Below, one piece after another: positions 10,723-21,274 of a DNA stretch of 64,000 bases. Every line of letters starts with the position of its first letter. Within the stretch, counting starts at the first letter, position 1. The position numbers were made by a program, and so were the translations under genes. Origin of the DNA: Ophiosphaerella korrae (taxonomy: Eukaryota; Ascomycota; Dothideomycetes; Pleosporales; Phaeosphaeriaceae); the NCBI GenBank assembly GCA_028456385.1, contig JALNQF010000086.1:62001-126000 (forward strand). The letters are read 5' to 3'. Below the pieces are notes generated by a model. That model searched no databases, was not told the origin of the DNA, and was given only the letters and a program-made list of their open reading frames with translations.

Positions 10723-13700
10723 ATGAGCAGCAGTGATGAAGATCACGCTGGGCTCATGGCCGCCTTTCAAAAGAAGGCTGGGCCCGAAGCTACCAGGCCG
10801 CTTCATATACACTACGTTGTCGCCGATAGTACCTCTGAGATGGAGGAGGAGAACGACCCGCCTCCTTCCCCGCCAAAACCGCGTCGGGCTTTATATGTGA
10901 GAGTAGAGCCGGTAAAGAACAAAGACGAGTACATATACTACGAACCGGTAGACGAGGTGGAGACTATACTACGCGAGTTCTCGAGACAGGGCGATGTGCT
11001 TTACCAAGTCCGATTCGTTGGCGGCACGACCAAACAGGTGAGTGCATCTAGTGAGTCTGTCTGGTGAAAGCAGCCCGTTCGCAATCCTCCACACAGGTAA
11101 AAGCGGAATTCATATGGACCTGTGTGATAGGCTTTTCTGCGTTTACTCTTGACTCTTGCAACTTTCTCTCTTATTCATTACCCCACATTGCTTACTCGAC
11201 AGCAGATCACTTTTGAGCAACTACTACAGCTTCCCGGCGGCTCAGACGCGCTACAAAAGTTCCAACCGGAAGACGAGGAGCCATCGTCCAGCGCAGACAA
11301 CGACATGCAACTGCGCAACAGGGCCTCGAAGGCGAAGCGCGACGGGTTCGTTGATATTTCAACCATTGGGATATCTTCATCAGATGAAGGCAATGATGGA
11401 TCTGTGTCTACCTCACGACAATCCCGCAACGGCCGTGTCGGAACTTTAGCAAGGCGTGGGGGTAACATTGGTCGCTCTTCAAGAACACGCTCGAACAATA
11501 GCGACATCGCTGAACTTCTTTCAAGCGACGACTCAGATGTCAAAGTAAAGAGGCGGGGCCGAAAACCCAAACAAAAACGAGAGCCTACCCGCCGCTCATC
11601 TAGACAAGTACCGATTCAAGAGTATGACGACACCGATGAAGAGGATGAAACGGACTCAAGCGGATCTGATATACTTTGTTCAGACGTGCTCCCAGTACGA
11701 AAGCGCAAACGCCAATCACTGCACTCAGCAAAACCAAAAAAGATCCATAGATCTGGCGTTCGTCAATCCGATCGATCCACTCGCGCTACAAACAATATGG
11801 AAGATCCAGGCGTGGATGATGTTTTCCGCTCCGACTCTGAGCCCAAGAACACAGCCCCCAAGCTCACCCAGATGCGTGAAGTCTTTCCAACACTTCCCCG
11901 GAGCGACTTTTTCCGGTCGCGCCATGTGGAAGGCTGCGAAGTTTGCTATAGCGGGCCAAACGTTGCACCTTTGATCTATTGCCAATCATGCTGCCTTGCA
12001 TATCACAAAAATTGCATAGGCCACCGAGCAAATCGTGAGCATCTTGTCACTAAAGTCGGCCCCGAGCAATTTGTTCTGCAGTGCAGACGATGCATCAACA
12101 TCTATCAAAGGAAGGATGCAACCGCCCCAGATCTCTCTCGTTGTCAAGACTGCGCCCAGAAAGGTGCTTCCTGTAAACCTTTCCGACATCGCAAGACGAC
12201 CCTCCAAGAAATGAAAGATCGAGAAGACAACGATGGTCAAGATCCGATTGTTGATGTAGCACCTGAACTTATCAATAATGCACACAACGTTCTCTTTCGA
12301 TGTACGAAATGCTCGCGAGCATGGCATTACCATCACCTACCACCCCTTTCTCAGTATGCTATGGACGTCAACCGGGACGAGCAGGAGATGGCTGATGAGC
12401 GATTCCGTGAATACTCTAGCAAGTGGCTTTGTAAGGAGTGTGAAGACACGACCGACCAAAAGGTTAGCAGCCTCATCGCCTGGCGGCCTTCAGATGTCGA
12501 GACTTATCGTCCTGGGGCCTCATGTGATATGATCAGCGAAGACGAAAAGCAGTATCTTGTCAAGTGGGAGAACCAATCCTACTTCAGAGCTGCCTGGTTC
12601 TCTGGAGCATGGGTTTGGGGTGTCACCGCGCCGTCTATGCGGAAGGCGTTCTACAAGCGAGAAGATGGACCGAAGATGCGGACCGAGGACGCGATACCTG
12701 AGGAGTATCTTCGAATCGACATTGTACTCAACATTAAGTATACGAGCTATGTCGAAGTTCGTAACGAGGAGATCGACAAAGCTCGCATCAAAGAGGTGGA
12801 CAAGGCACTCATCAAGTACAAAGGCCTTGGTTATGAAGATGCCGTTTGGGAGAAGGTGCCAACACCAGAGGATGGCGAGCGATGGTTGGACTTTGTCACG
12901 GCTTATAATGACTGGGTCGCTGGTCGTTATGTCCGATACCCCAAGCAGGGCCCCCTAAAGGTACGACTTGAGAAGATGCGCAGCACGCCATTCGCCAAGC
13001 TTGAGAAACAGTCGCAACCAGACAATCTCGTGGGTGGGGAACTGATGAAATACCAAATTCAGGGTCTAAATTGGCTCTACTATCAATGGTATCAGCAAAA
13101 GAACGGAATCCTCGCTGATGAGATGGGTCTTGGCAAGACTATCCAAGTCATCGCGTTCATGGCGACAATAGTCCAAGAGCACAATTGCTTCCCCTTTTTG
13201 ATCGTGGTGCCCAACTCGACAGCCGCTAATTGGCGTCGCGAGATCAAGCAGTGGATCCCATCTCTACGTGTCGTCGCCTACTTTGGCTCTGCCCAAGCCC
13301 GCGACATGGCGTACAAATATGAAATGTACCCCGAAGGCGCAAAAGAACTCAGGTGCCACATCGTAGTTACCTCCTATGAGGCTGCAGCCGATGACAGCTG
13401 CAGACGCATGTTCCGCAGTGTCAATTGGGGTGGTCTCATTATCGACGAAGGCCAGCGTTTGAAGAACGACAAGAGCCAGCTCTACACAGCTTTGACTAGT
13501 GTGAAGGCACCATTTAGGCTACTCATGACCGGTACTCCGCTGCAGAACAATGCTAGGGAGCTTTTCAATCTCCTGCATTTTCTTGATGACAGCATTGATG
13601 CTGCAGCACTGGAGGAGAAGTATACAGAAATGACCTCGGAGAATGTCAAAGAACTTCACGATCAGATTCGACCGTACATTCTTCGACGCACAAAAGCTCA

Positions 13701-15958
13701 GGTGCTCACTTTCCTTCCACCTCTGAGTCAGGTCATTCTCCCGATCTCGATGAGCCATTTGCAAAAACAGCTTTACCGATCTATCCTGTCAAAGCGACCC
13801 GAATTGCTGAAAGCTCTTTTCTCCTCGGACAAGTCGGTCAAGCAGCAAGAGCGCGCGAATTTAAGCAACATCCTCATGCAACTACGCAAATGTCTATGTC
13901 ATCCCTTTGTGTATAGTCGCGAGATTGAGGAGCGCACTGAAGTTGCTACCGTATCCCACCGCAATCTAGTTGAGGCTTCGGCCAAGCTTTCTCTACTAGA
14001 ACTTCTACTGCCAAAATTAAAGGCAGCGGGACATCGAGTCTTGATATTCAGCCAGTTCTTAGACATGCTTGATGTCATTGAGGACTTCTTGGACGGCATG
14101 CAGATGGCGTACCAGCGTCTTGACGGGAAAATGGGTTCACTTGAGAAGCAGAAGCGTATTGATCAGTTCAATGACCCTGAATCGCCTCTCTTCGCATTCT
14201 TGCTCTCTACTCGAGCTGGTGGTGTGGGTATCAATCTTGCCACCGCAGATACCGTCATTATTCTAGATCCCGACTGGAATCCACATCAAGACTTGCAAGC
14301 TATTGCTCGCGCTCATCGTATTGGACAAAAGAAAAAGGTTTTGTGCTTTCAACTGATGACTCGTGCCTCGGTCGAAGAGAAAATCATTAAGATGGGCAGA
14401 ACGAAGATGGCGCTTGATCATGTTGTTGTCGAGCAGCTAGATGCTGATGACATTGAAGAGCATGATGTGGAGTCAATTCTAAAGTTTGGCGCTGCCGAGC
14501 TTTTCAATGATGACAACGCAGATCAGGATATCCGATATGACGATGAGTCTATCGAGAAACTCCTGGACCGTAGCCAAATCGAAAACACGAAGGATAACAC
14601 AAATGATGACTCCGCCGAAGCACAGTTCAGCTTCGCTCGTGTCTGGGCGAATGATAAAGGAACCCTTCAGAACGACTTGGATATTGCGGAAGAGGAGGTT
14701 GCGCCTGATCCTGGGGTGTGGGACAAGATTCTCAAAGAACGTCAAGCGATTGCTGCGGCAGAAGCACTTGCGCGAGCAGAGGCCATGGGTAGAGGAAGAC
14801 GCGCTAGAGGAGTAAGTGGATCACAATGGATGTAAATGTTCATGGCTAACTAGAAAACAGAACGTTGACTATGCGACCGAAAAGGACGGTGTTGATGCCG
14901 CCGTTGCAGAAGACGCTTTCGAAGATGGCCTTGGCTTCCAGTCGCCTATCAAGAAATCTCAGCACGGGCGTAAGAACCAAAGGGGTGGCTCTGACAGCGA
15001 TACCGACTTCTATGCTGAATCCGAAGACGGGAGCGAAGCAGAGCCCGAAACGAACGATACGAACGATATGAACAATGGCAAAGACGATTTTATTGATAAC
15101 AACAGGCTCGAACCAACGCAAAGCTCTAGTAGTGTTGCTCCTATATCTGGGCCAAGACGAGCAGAGAATGGTACCAGTCCCATCCATAAGTCTTCGTCCA
15201 AGCCTTCCAAATCGTCGTCAGTTTCTGTCGACATGAGATCCACCCTGAAGCAAGCATCTCAACTAGCCGTTTCAACCAAGGATACCTCTTTACTAAAATC
15301 GCGCCATTACAAGTCAACAGCAGTAAAGCCCTTCCGGCGCGTGGATCTCCCCATCCGCTCCCCGCTCGAGCCCGCATATAGCATGAAGAGCAACCGCATG
15401 TGTGCAGCATGCCACAAGAACCATCCTCGCGGCGCATGCGAGCTCAAAGCCGCCGGCGTCGAACACTGTGGACTCTGTGGCCTGGCCCACTTCGGACACA
15501 GCCGCACATGTCCACACATCAAGTCCGAAACCCAAGTCCGCGAAATGCTCGAGGCGCTCAAGAACTCGCCCGAGAAAAAGGAGCTCGTCGATCTTGCAGT
15601 CAAGTATCTGCGTGGCGTCAAAGGCACCTTGGTCCAGCAAAAGAAGAAGGAAAAGGAGAGGCAGGCACTCCAGCAAGCGGGCCTCTCGTCAGCCCCTGCT
15701 CTGTCAGTGTCCGGCCCGTCAACGTCCGGTCTGCCCGTGGGCTATCCTGCTCACGCCTCGTCCCATAATGGCCCTCCACAACGCGAAGTCCCGAGCTGGT
15801 ATCGCGCCCCGGGGGAAGCAGGACCGAGTCTTCCGGGCGTTCAAATGCCGAACTCGAACATGATACCTGCTGAGCAGCCGAGGACGCTCCAGGCAAGACA
15901 TGGCCAGCTCAATGAACAGGAGATGGCGAGTGCGTTGCGAGGTTTTCTAGGACATTGA
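10723..15958 (+). CDS. PHD/SNF2 chromatin remodelling ATPase, Mit1/CHD3-like
   Basis: Three exons, 10723-11037, 11206-14811 and 14861-15958; 1672 residues. Domains in order: a short N-terminal module (YVRVEPVKNKDEYIYYEP); an acidic and basic linker; cysteine-rich PHD-type zinc modules at ~349-515 (CEVCYSG, CQSC, CRRC, CQDC, CTKC, CKEC); a chromodomain-like region (~545-640, QYLVKWENQSY and LIKYKGLGYEDAVWE); SNF2 ATPase with Walker A DEMGLGKT (~745) and motif II DEGQ (~850); helicase C lobe with LIFSQFLDML, STRAGGVGINL and ARAHRIGQKK; and a C-terminal cysteine/histidine cluster in exon 3 (CAACHKNHPRGACEL ... CGLCGLAHFGH). The layout matches S. pombe Mit1, ATPase of the SHREC histone-deacetylase complex acting in heterochromatin; orthology is inferred. 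Intron 1 ends in a NAGNAG acceptor (ag at 11201-11202 or 11204-11205), so one extra Gln is possible. Confidence 0.9.
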
Positions 15959-16195
15959 GCGATTGCAGCCCCGATGACGTCCAGATATGTATAATACAGG
16001 CCCAAGGGAACAATCCAACGCCCCTAATATGATCACGAACATTGAAACCAGGAGTTTCGTTACGGCTTGAAAGAGTGCTTTGGCTCGACTACAGCTTATG
16101 AAGCGTGTGGGTCCGTCCACGTAGCTACCTGTGATATAACTAATTAAATCTGTAAAAATTAAATATCTTGCGTAAAATCGTGACCCAAAATCCCC

Positions 16196-19099
16196 TCACT
16201 CAGTTTCCTCACACACATCGTCGTCATCGCACTCGTCACTCCCATCCTCCTCCTCCTCCTCCTCCTCCTCCTCCTCCTCCTCCTCCTCCTCCTCCTCCTC
16301 AGTCTCCTCCTCCATCGCCTCGCGCAAACTCTCCACCCACATCTCATACTCGCCCGTCAAATCCAGCCCCGCCGCGGCGTCCCCCAACGCCCTCCCCCCA
16401 TTCCTCCCCTTCACCACAAGCGCCTTCTCCAACACGCCCACCACCCCGTTCCCCTCAGGCCCACCCCACGTCCCCTCCACCAGCCCATTCCGCCAACAAA
16501 ACGCCATCCACTCGCGCCACGCCGCGTCGCGCCCCAACACATCCGGATTGCCCAAGACGAAAAGCGCCTCCTTGGCACGCGTCAGCGCGACATTCATGCG
16601 GCGCGGCTGCAGCACGATGCCGACCCCCGCCTTGACGTCATCGTCCAAGAAGCGCATGCGCGTGCGCGTCGTGCAGAGAATGACGACGCGGCGCTCCAGC
16701 CCCTGGAAGGCTTCCAGGGGGCCGATGTTGACGGCCCAGAGGCCGGTGCCGTTGCCGTAGGCAGAGGAGCGCATGAGTTTGCGGAGGAGCTTTACTTGGG
16801 CGGCGAAGGGTGACATGATGCAGATGTCGGATTGGGCGACGGCGGCGGAGGCGACGAGGTCTTGCGCGAGGGCGCAGGCGGTGCGGGCTTCGGACAGGTT
16901 GAACCAGCCGCCGCCGTCGTATTCGCGGTCGTCCGGGGCGGCGTGGGGGAGGAAGAGGACGGGCCATTTTGCGCCGCGCCAGAGGGGGCTGGATTGGAGG
17001 GGGGTGCGTGGGATGGGGGCTTCGGGGATGAGGGTGTTGTTGTAAAAGAGGGAGGAGGGGACGGTGAGGATGGCGGGGTGGGAGCGGTAGTTGCGGATGA
17101 GGTTTGTGAAGGGCGGGTAGGGGATTGGGAGCATGTGTTTTTTGAGGACGGGGGGAGCGGCCGAGGGTCGGATGTTGGAGCGGGATAGGGGGTGTTGGGT
17201 GAATAGGGGTCTGGAGAAGAGGCGGGCGAAGAGCGAGGTGGAGAATTCGGGATTGTGGGAGGATGTTCGGGGGCCAAGTTGGTTCTCGTCTCCGGCCATT
17301 ATGAAGCGTGGTTGGGTAAGGTCGGTTGGGTATGATGATGGTGGACATATGACCTGGATGGCGGGAAGAACATCGACTTCCGTAGCTTGTGCTGCTTCGT
17401 CGACGAGTAGAGCACCCCAATGCAGTGCCGGCATAGGTGCTTCATCCTCCGGGTGGAATGCTGCAGTCATGTTTCTCTCAGTCATCCAAAGGTCGTTGTT
17501 GGTCAAGCGAGCATTTGCAAGAATTGCTGCATCTTGACACGAAGTGACGACTATGTTATAAGTCATCATTGTCTTGAACGGCGGGAGGTAGAACATGTCC
17601 TCCTCTATATAGCAGTACTGTGTCAGCTCGCCGGGAACCTCATTGTCTGCTCTCCCCGGACGATTAAGTCGGAGGAGCTGCTTATTGCTCAGATAGTGCT
17701 TCAAACGTATAGCAAGGGTGTCTGCAGCTGCCTCAGATGGAGCACAGATAAGTATATGCGCGATCGTCGTTGTCTGGAGCAACTGCATAGCCGTCTCCAC
17801 CAGAGTTTTCGTCTTGCCAGTTCCTGGTGGCCCGCTTATGAGGTACGGCAACGTCCCGTAGTCATTGATGCAGATCGAGTTGACCGCATGCGCCTGCTCG
17901 TAATTAATAGCCGAGTCAAACAGATCCCGATGCGGAACTTTACGAAGCCGCGTCTGAATTAACCCGTCTTCCGCCAGGGGAAAAAGGGTTTTGCGGATCC
18001 AGTCGTTGGGAGGAATGACAGGTGGCTCTTGGGCAGCTTCACTTGGTATGCTCTTCACCTCCAACGACTTGTTGATTCCATTGGCGTATTCTTTTTTCAG
18101 CGACTGAAGCTCGTTCTGCGCCATCTTTTGTAGCTCGGATCCTACATAGAGTAAAGCGTTTGTCTGTCCCTCGAGTAACAACGACTTTGGTGGGAAGCAG
18201 ACGTTCACTGTTACTGGAGCCTGATATTGTTGAGGCGGGACCACGATCAATCCTTCGGCCTTTACATAGACCTCCTCTTGTGCCCTGTTGATACCGTATA
18301 TACAGGATTCATATACCACCCCTGACCAGCTATTTGGATCATATGTTGGATAACCGTACATTGGGGGCCATACTGGCGGCATTAGATGTCCCATCTGATC
18401 GACCCACAACTGGCGAAGTTGCAAGGTGTCGCCCATCTCCAGGAATGGATTATCCTCGCGCAGTCCAGGTATGGTCATCTTCCAGAGTTGCTGGCCATTA
18501 GCTTCAATAGGGCGGGGGCGGATCATGTATAGTGCGTGATTGTCGTTTTCAAGTTCCTTGGCGGAAGCTTCAAGCCAAGACAGATTTTTGAAATGCTGTA
18601 GATATGATTGTGCAGATAGTCCGCGGGAATGCGAGGGCTGCTGTATTGTTTGAGCGGCTGTAACTTGATCTGGCAGAAACGACGGTACGGCAAATGTCGC
18701 CACATATTTCTGGTAATCGATTTGATGTTTATTTTTTGTTTTGATAGTTGTACGGGGCGGCTGCATGTTGATCTTACGCCATGAGTCCAGGACGAAAGGA
18801 GCGGCATATACACAAAACTCCCGGTTGGCTGACCTAGGAGATACTACTGGTGATGCCTCTGGAGAATCATCTTTGGAATAATCCACCATAGTCTTTGTAG
18901 TTGATGCAGGATAAGACTTGGTGTCAGTAGAAGGTGTCGTGTTTGGTAAGCTGTGGTTTTTGCTGTTTGATGTAGATAGGGGCTTTGAAACCGCAACTTT
19001 TGGATGAGAAGGTAAATAGGGTACAGCTACAAGTTTGGATGGCACCCTCCCTGCGGCCTTAGATTTTGTGATGGTCTTGATCTCTCCGCCAGCACCCAT
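16196..19099 (-). CDS. SF1 helicase, Upf1/SDE3 (DNA2/NAM7-like) type
   Basis: Single exon, 967 residues. The C-terminal half carries the full set of superfamily 1B helicase motifs: Walker A GPPGTGKTKT near residue 420, motif II VDEAAQATE near 565, motif III GDENQLGP near 605, motif IV/V NYRSHP near 670, GLERRVVIL near 800 and NVALTRAKEALFVLGNP near 840. Such proteins unwind nucleic acid 5'-3' with ATP; Upf1, Sen1, SDE3/MOV10 and ZNFX1 belong to this class, and I cannot decide between them. The N-terminal ~400 residues are not recognised, but include a folded-looking stretch (EFCVYAAPFVLDSW; VAPVTVNVCFPPKSLLL type beta strands). The last ~40 residues are acidic, with an uninterrupted run of about 19 Glu encoded by a pure trinucleotide repeat. 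It is convergent with the remodeller gene; the stop codons are about 240 bp apart. Confidence 0.9.
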   Translation of the reverse strand: MGAGGEIKTITKSKAAGRVPSKLVAVPYLPSHPKVAVSKPLSTSNSKNHSLPNTTPSTDTKSYPASTTKTMVDYSKDDSPEASPVVSPRSANREFCVYAAPFVLDSWRKINMQPPRTTIKTKNKHQIDYQKYVATFAVPSFLPDQVTAAQTIQQPSHSRGLSAQSYLQHFKNLSWLEASAKELENDNHALYMIRPRPIEANGQQLWKMTIPGLREDNPFLEMGDTLQLRQLWVDQMGHLMPPVWPPMYGYPTYDPNSWSGVVYESCIYGINRAQEEVYVKAEGLIVVPPQQYQAPVTVNVCFPPKSLLLEGQTNALLYVGSELQKMAQNELQSLKKEYANGINKSLEVKSIPSEAAQEPPVIPPNDWIRKTLFPLAEDGLIQTRLRKVPHRDLFDSAINYEQAHAVNSICINDYGTLPYLISGPPGTGKTKTLVETAMQLLQTTTIAHILICAPSEAAADTLAIRLKHYLSNKQLLRLNRPGRADNEVPGELTQYCYIEEDMFYLPPFKTMMTYNIVVTSCQDAAILANARLTNNDLWMTERNMTAAFHPEDEAPMPALHWGALLVDEAAQATEVDVLPAIQVICPPSSYPTDLTQPRFIMAGDENQLGPRTSSHNPEFSTSLFARLFSRPLFTQHPLSRSNIRPSAAPPVLKKHMLPIPYPPFTNLIRNYRSHPAILTVPSSLFYNNTLIPEAPIPRTPLQSSPLWRGAKWPVLFLPHAAPDDREYDGGGWFNLSEARTACALAQDLVASAAVAQSDICIMSPFAAQVKLLRKLMRSSAYGNGTGLWAVNIGPLEAFQGLERRVVILCTTRTRMRFLDDDVKAGVGIVLQPRRMNVALTRAKEALFVLGNPDVLGRDAAWREWMAFCWRNGLVEGTWGGPEGNGVVGVLEKALVVKGRNGGRALGDAAAGLDLTGEYEMWVESLREAMEEETEEEEEEEEEEEEEEEEEEDGSDECDDDDVCEETE
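16245..16300. repeat. Coding TCC/GGA microsatellite (poly-Glu)
   Basis: About 18 uninterrupted TCC units on the plus strand are read as GAG on the minus strand and encode the poly-glutamate run near the C-terminus of the SF1 helicase. A pure repeat of this length is expected to vary in length between isolates. Confidence 0.93.
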
Positions 19100-20559
19100 C
19101 TTTCCGGTTATTGTGATAGATTAGTGAAGAGAGCAGAAATGGAAGTTCCAACAAGCCAAATCAATAATAAATACTGTGAACCACCGCAAAGTGAATCCGA
19201 TCTTGAAGGCCTCACTTTCTTCCGCCTCGTATCATCCTAGGATCTGTGAGGTGGTGAGGTCTAGCTAGGCTGCGCCTGACTACAATTCAAAATCCAAGGT
19301 CCGTCCAAAAGAGTGCTGACAAAAGTGTCCAAGGCCGGGATAGACTAGTAATATATCAGGGGTGCTGACACGCGCAGCCGTCCACTCAGCTCTCTCCTAG
19401 CGCCTAAAGATTCTCCCTAAACACTTCGGCGAACAATACAAAAACACACCTTCGGTGCTGAAGCCAGCATAAATCGTCGACCACAAAGATTGAAGCTAAA
19501 ATACCAGGCTCGCGTCTCGTCCCAGGAAGAAAGGTGAGGGAATAGTGCTGAGCGTGAAGGTCGGCTGCCTAATGGCAACAGAAGCGCCGAGGAGGTGCCG
19601 AGCAGGCAACCTCACACGATCATGCCTCGATTCGCCTTGCAAAGCAGAGATTTTCGGTTGCGAGGCTAAGACCGCAGATGAGTTTGGCTGAGCTTGATAG
19701 GCTGTGAGTTATTTGTGGCTGGCGTCGTCTCTGCGCTGGCATTTCGGCTTTGTTACACTGCATGCAGTGCTGTGGTTGTCGCGCTGGACAAAGGAAGTGC
19801 ATGGTCTTGTTTGAGGCGAACATGTCAGCTTGGAAATGCATCGAGGTGAATCCTTGTCATTTCGTTCGTCCCCGCATTTGTGGATAAGAACTTCGAGGAG
19901 TAACAGAGGCGATTTCTTTGAGTTGATATGAGCATCTATGCCAGTTCCCCGAGTCCCTAGTGCACATAGACCCAGATACAGAAGAAGTAATATCCATCCC
20001 TGCGCAACGCGAAACCCTATGCAACGAAAAACTCTATGCAACGAGAAACCCTGTGCAGCAAGAATCCATTGTTTTAATGTCTACGCTATTTAAGTATTAA
20101 AGAAATCCATAGCTGCATTATCTAGGGTCAACAAACGAGAGCTTTACTTTCTAGCTATATAGTAAAGTCCGAAGTAGAGTCGCTGTATTCTAGCTCTGCT
20201 AGCATTAGATTTTCATACGGCTAATATCAGTCACTACTAGCCTAGGCACGTGACCTATGACAGTATAAGAAGGTACTTCTCAGTTATAGTTCACGCTGAC
20301 AATGGTGCGGCTGGAACGGGTTGGCCACCCTCCCTGCTAGCGCAGGAGGACTATACGGAGGTTTAGGCTGATAATCCGTGCTCTAAATGGTAATCAGGTA
20401 AGAAGTCGAAGCAAAATTAATCTGGCCAAAGTAACTCCGCCACCTCAACCGCCCCTAAAGATTGCCCCGTATATAATCTTACATATACAGGAACATGCTG
20501 TGGTATCAAGGGTAAGTAGGTCCCCGGACCTGCTTGCCGGAGTTATATCCTCTGAATTT
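19100..20559. other. Gene-free, partly AT-rich region
   Basis: No gene supported. It covers the upstream side of the SF1 helicase and decayed DNA next to the NLR relic. Small frames at 19620-20041 (minus) have no recognisable content. From 20060 to 20560 no frame of 60 codons exists. A short three-copy 17-bp repeat lies at 20005-20055. Confidence 0.6.
20005..20055. repeat. 17-bp imperfect tandem repeat, three copies
   Basis: Three successive copies of a unit like CAACGCGAAACCCTATG (20005-20021, 20022-20038, 20039-20055), each differing at a few bases. It contains AACCCT, but the unit is not a telomere repeat. Confidence 0.8.
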
Positions 20560-20960
20560 CTAGCTCATAGTAACCTCGCGGCGCCCATGTCCAGGCTCGT
20601 ATATCCCGCGGTATACCCACAGCGCTACTATCCATAGCCTGTACGGTCCACAGTACCGGGGAAAGACGGCGTACATCAGTGACAAGGCTATGACGGAAGT
20701 CGATGCCAGCTGTGTCAAGTCGTGCGAGAAGGCCACTGAGGTGACAAAACTGCTATGGCCCTCGAGCGTCTGCAGGCATGCGCTCCAGCTGGGGCTCATA
20801 GCTGGCCTAATCGTGATTCCTTCTGGCTCTTCGTGCTGAAACAGACGCCTAATCGGACTACTTGTCGGACTGAACAACAACGCAGACGCATATGTTTGAA
20901 GAGGGTAACTCCGAATCGCCGTGCGTCTTGAACAAACTGAGTAAGTTGATCTTGGTCACA
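20560..20960 (-). pseudogene. Decayed NACHT-WD40 (NLR) fragment
   Basis: Minus-strand remnant. From 20955 one frame reads DQLTQFVQDARRFGVTLF, then the frame changes near 20908 and continues as LQTYASALLFSPTSSP, IRRLFQHEEPEG and finally LQTLEGHSSFVTSVAFSHD. The last piece is a plain first WD40 repeat; the preceding DARRF...Y.SAL.FSP...RR.F segment is the linker that joins NACHT/NLR ATPase and WD40 propeller in fungal STAND (HET-E/HNWD-like) proteins. A frame change and apparent loss of about a dozen residues between the two pieces, plus loss of recognisable repeats after residue ~62, show it is not functional. No NACHT domain is present in the flanking sequence. The assignment to HNWD-like NLRs rests on motif recall, not on alignment. 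Confidence 0.7.
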
Positions 20961-21274
20961 CATCTCCTACTTGCGTCAGCATCTAGATAATGTACTCTAT
21001 ACAGACATATGCAATTTCAAGATACTACACCTGTACTAGTGACAATAATTTGTTTTCGCGCCTAAAATAAATAAAACATCTGGTGCATCGACTAAAGGAA
21101 ATGCAAGCATGATGTTCAGCTTCCAAATAACTAATTAGTAGAGGGCCGTGCGCTCTCTAGCCTTCCGGTATGTTGCTCTGACTACTGCACATAATAAGCA
21201 TCTTAAATTTATCAGTTACATGATTTAATTGATAAACGGATATAACTAGAACGAGTAACTTGGTACTCTTATTA
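20961..21274. other. Short AT-rich spacer
   Basis: Sits between the NLR relic and the 3' end of the ankyrin gene. An A/T-rich stretch with AAATAAATAAAA at about 21062-21074 is visible; nothing else could be identified. Confidence 0.5.

Noticed and set aside
15314..15676. Minus-strand frames under the remodeller C-terminus
   Set aside because: Shadows of exon 3, whose zinc-cluster cysteines show the plus-strand frame to be the real one.
20005..20055. Telomere-like AACCCT repeats
   Set aside because: The unit is 17 bp and degenerate, with only one AACCCT each; no CCCTAA array.
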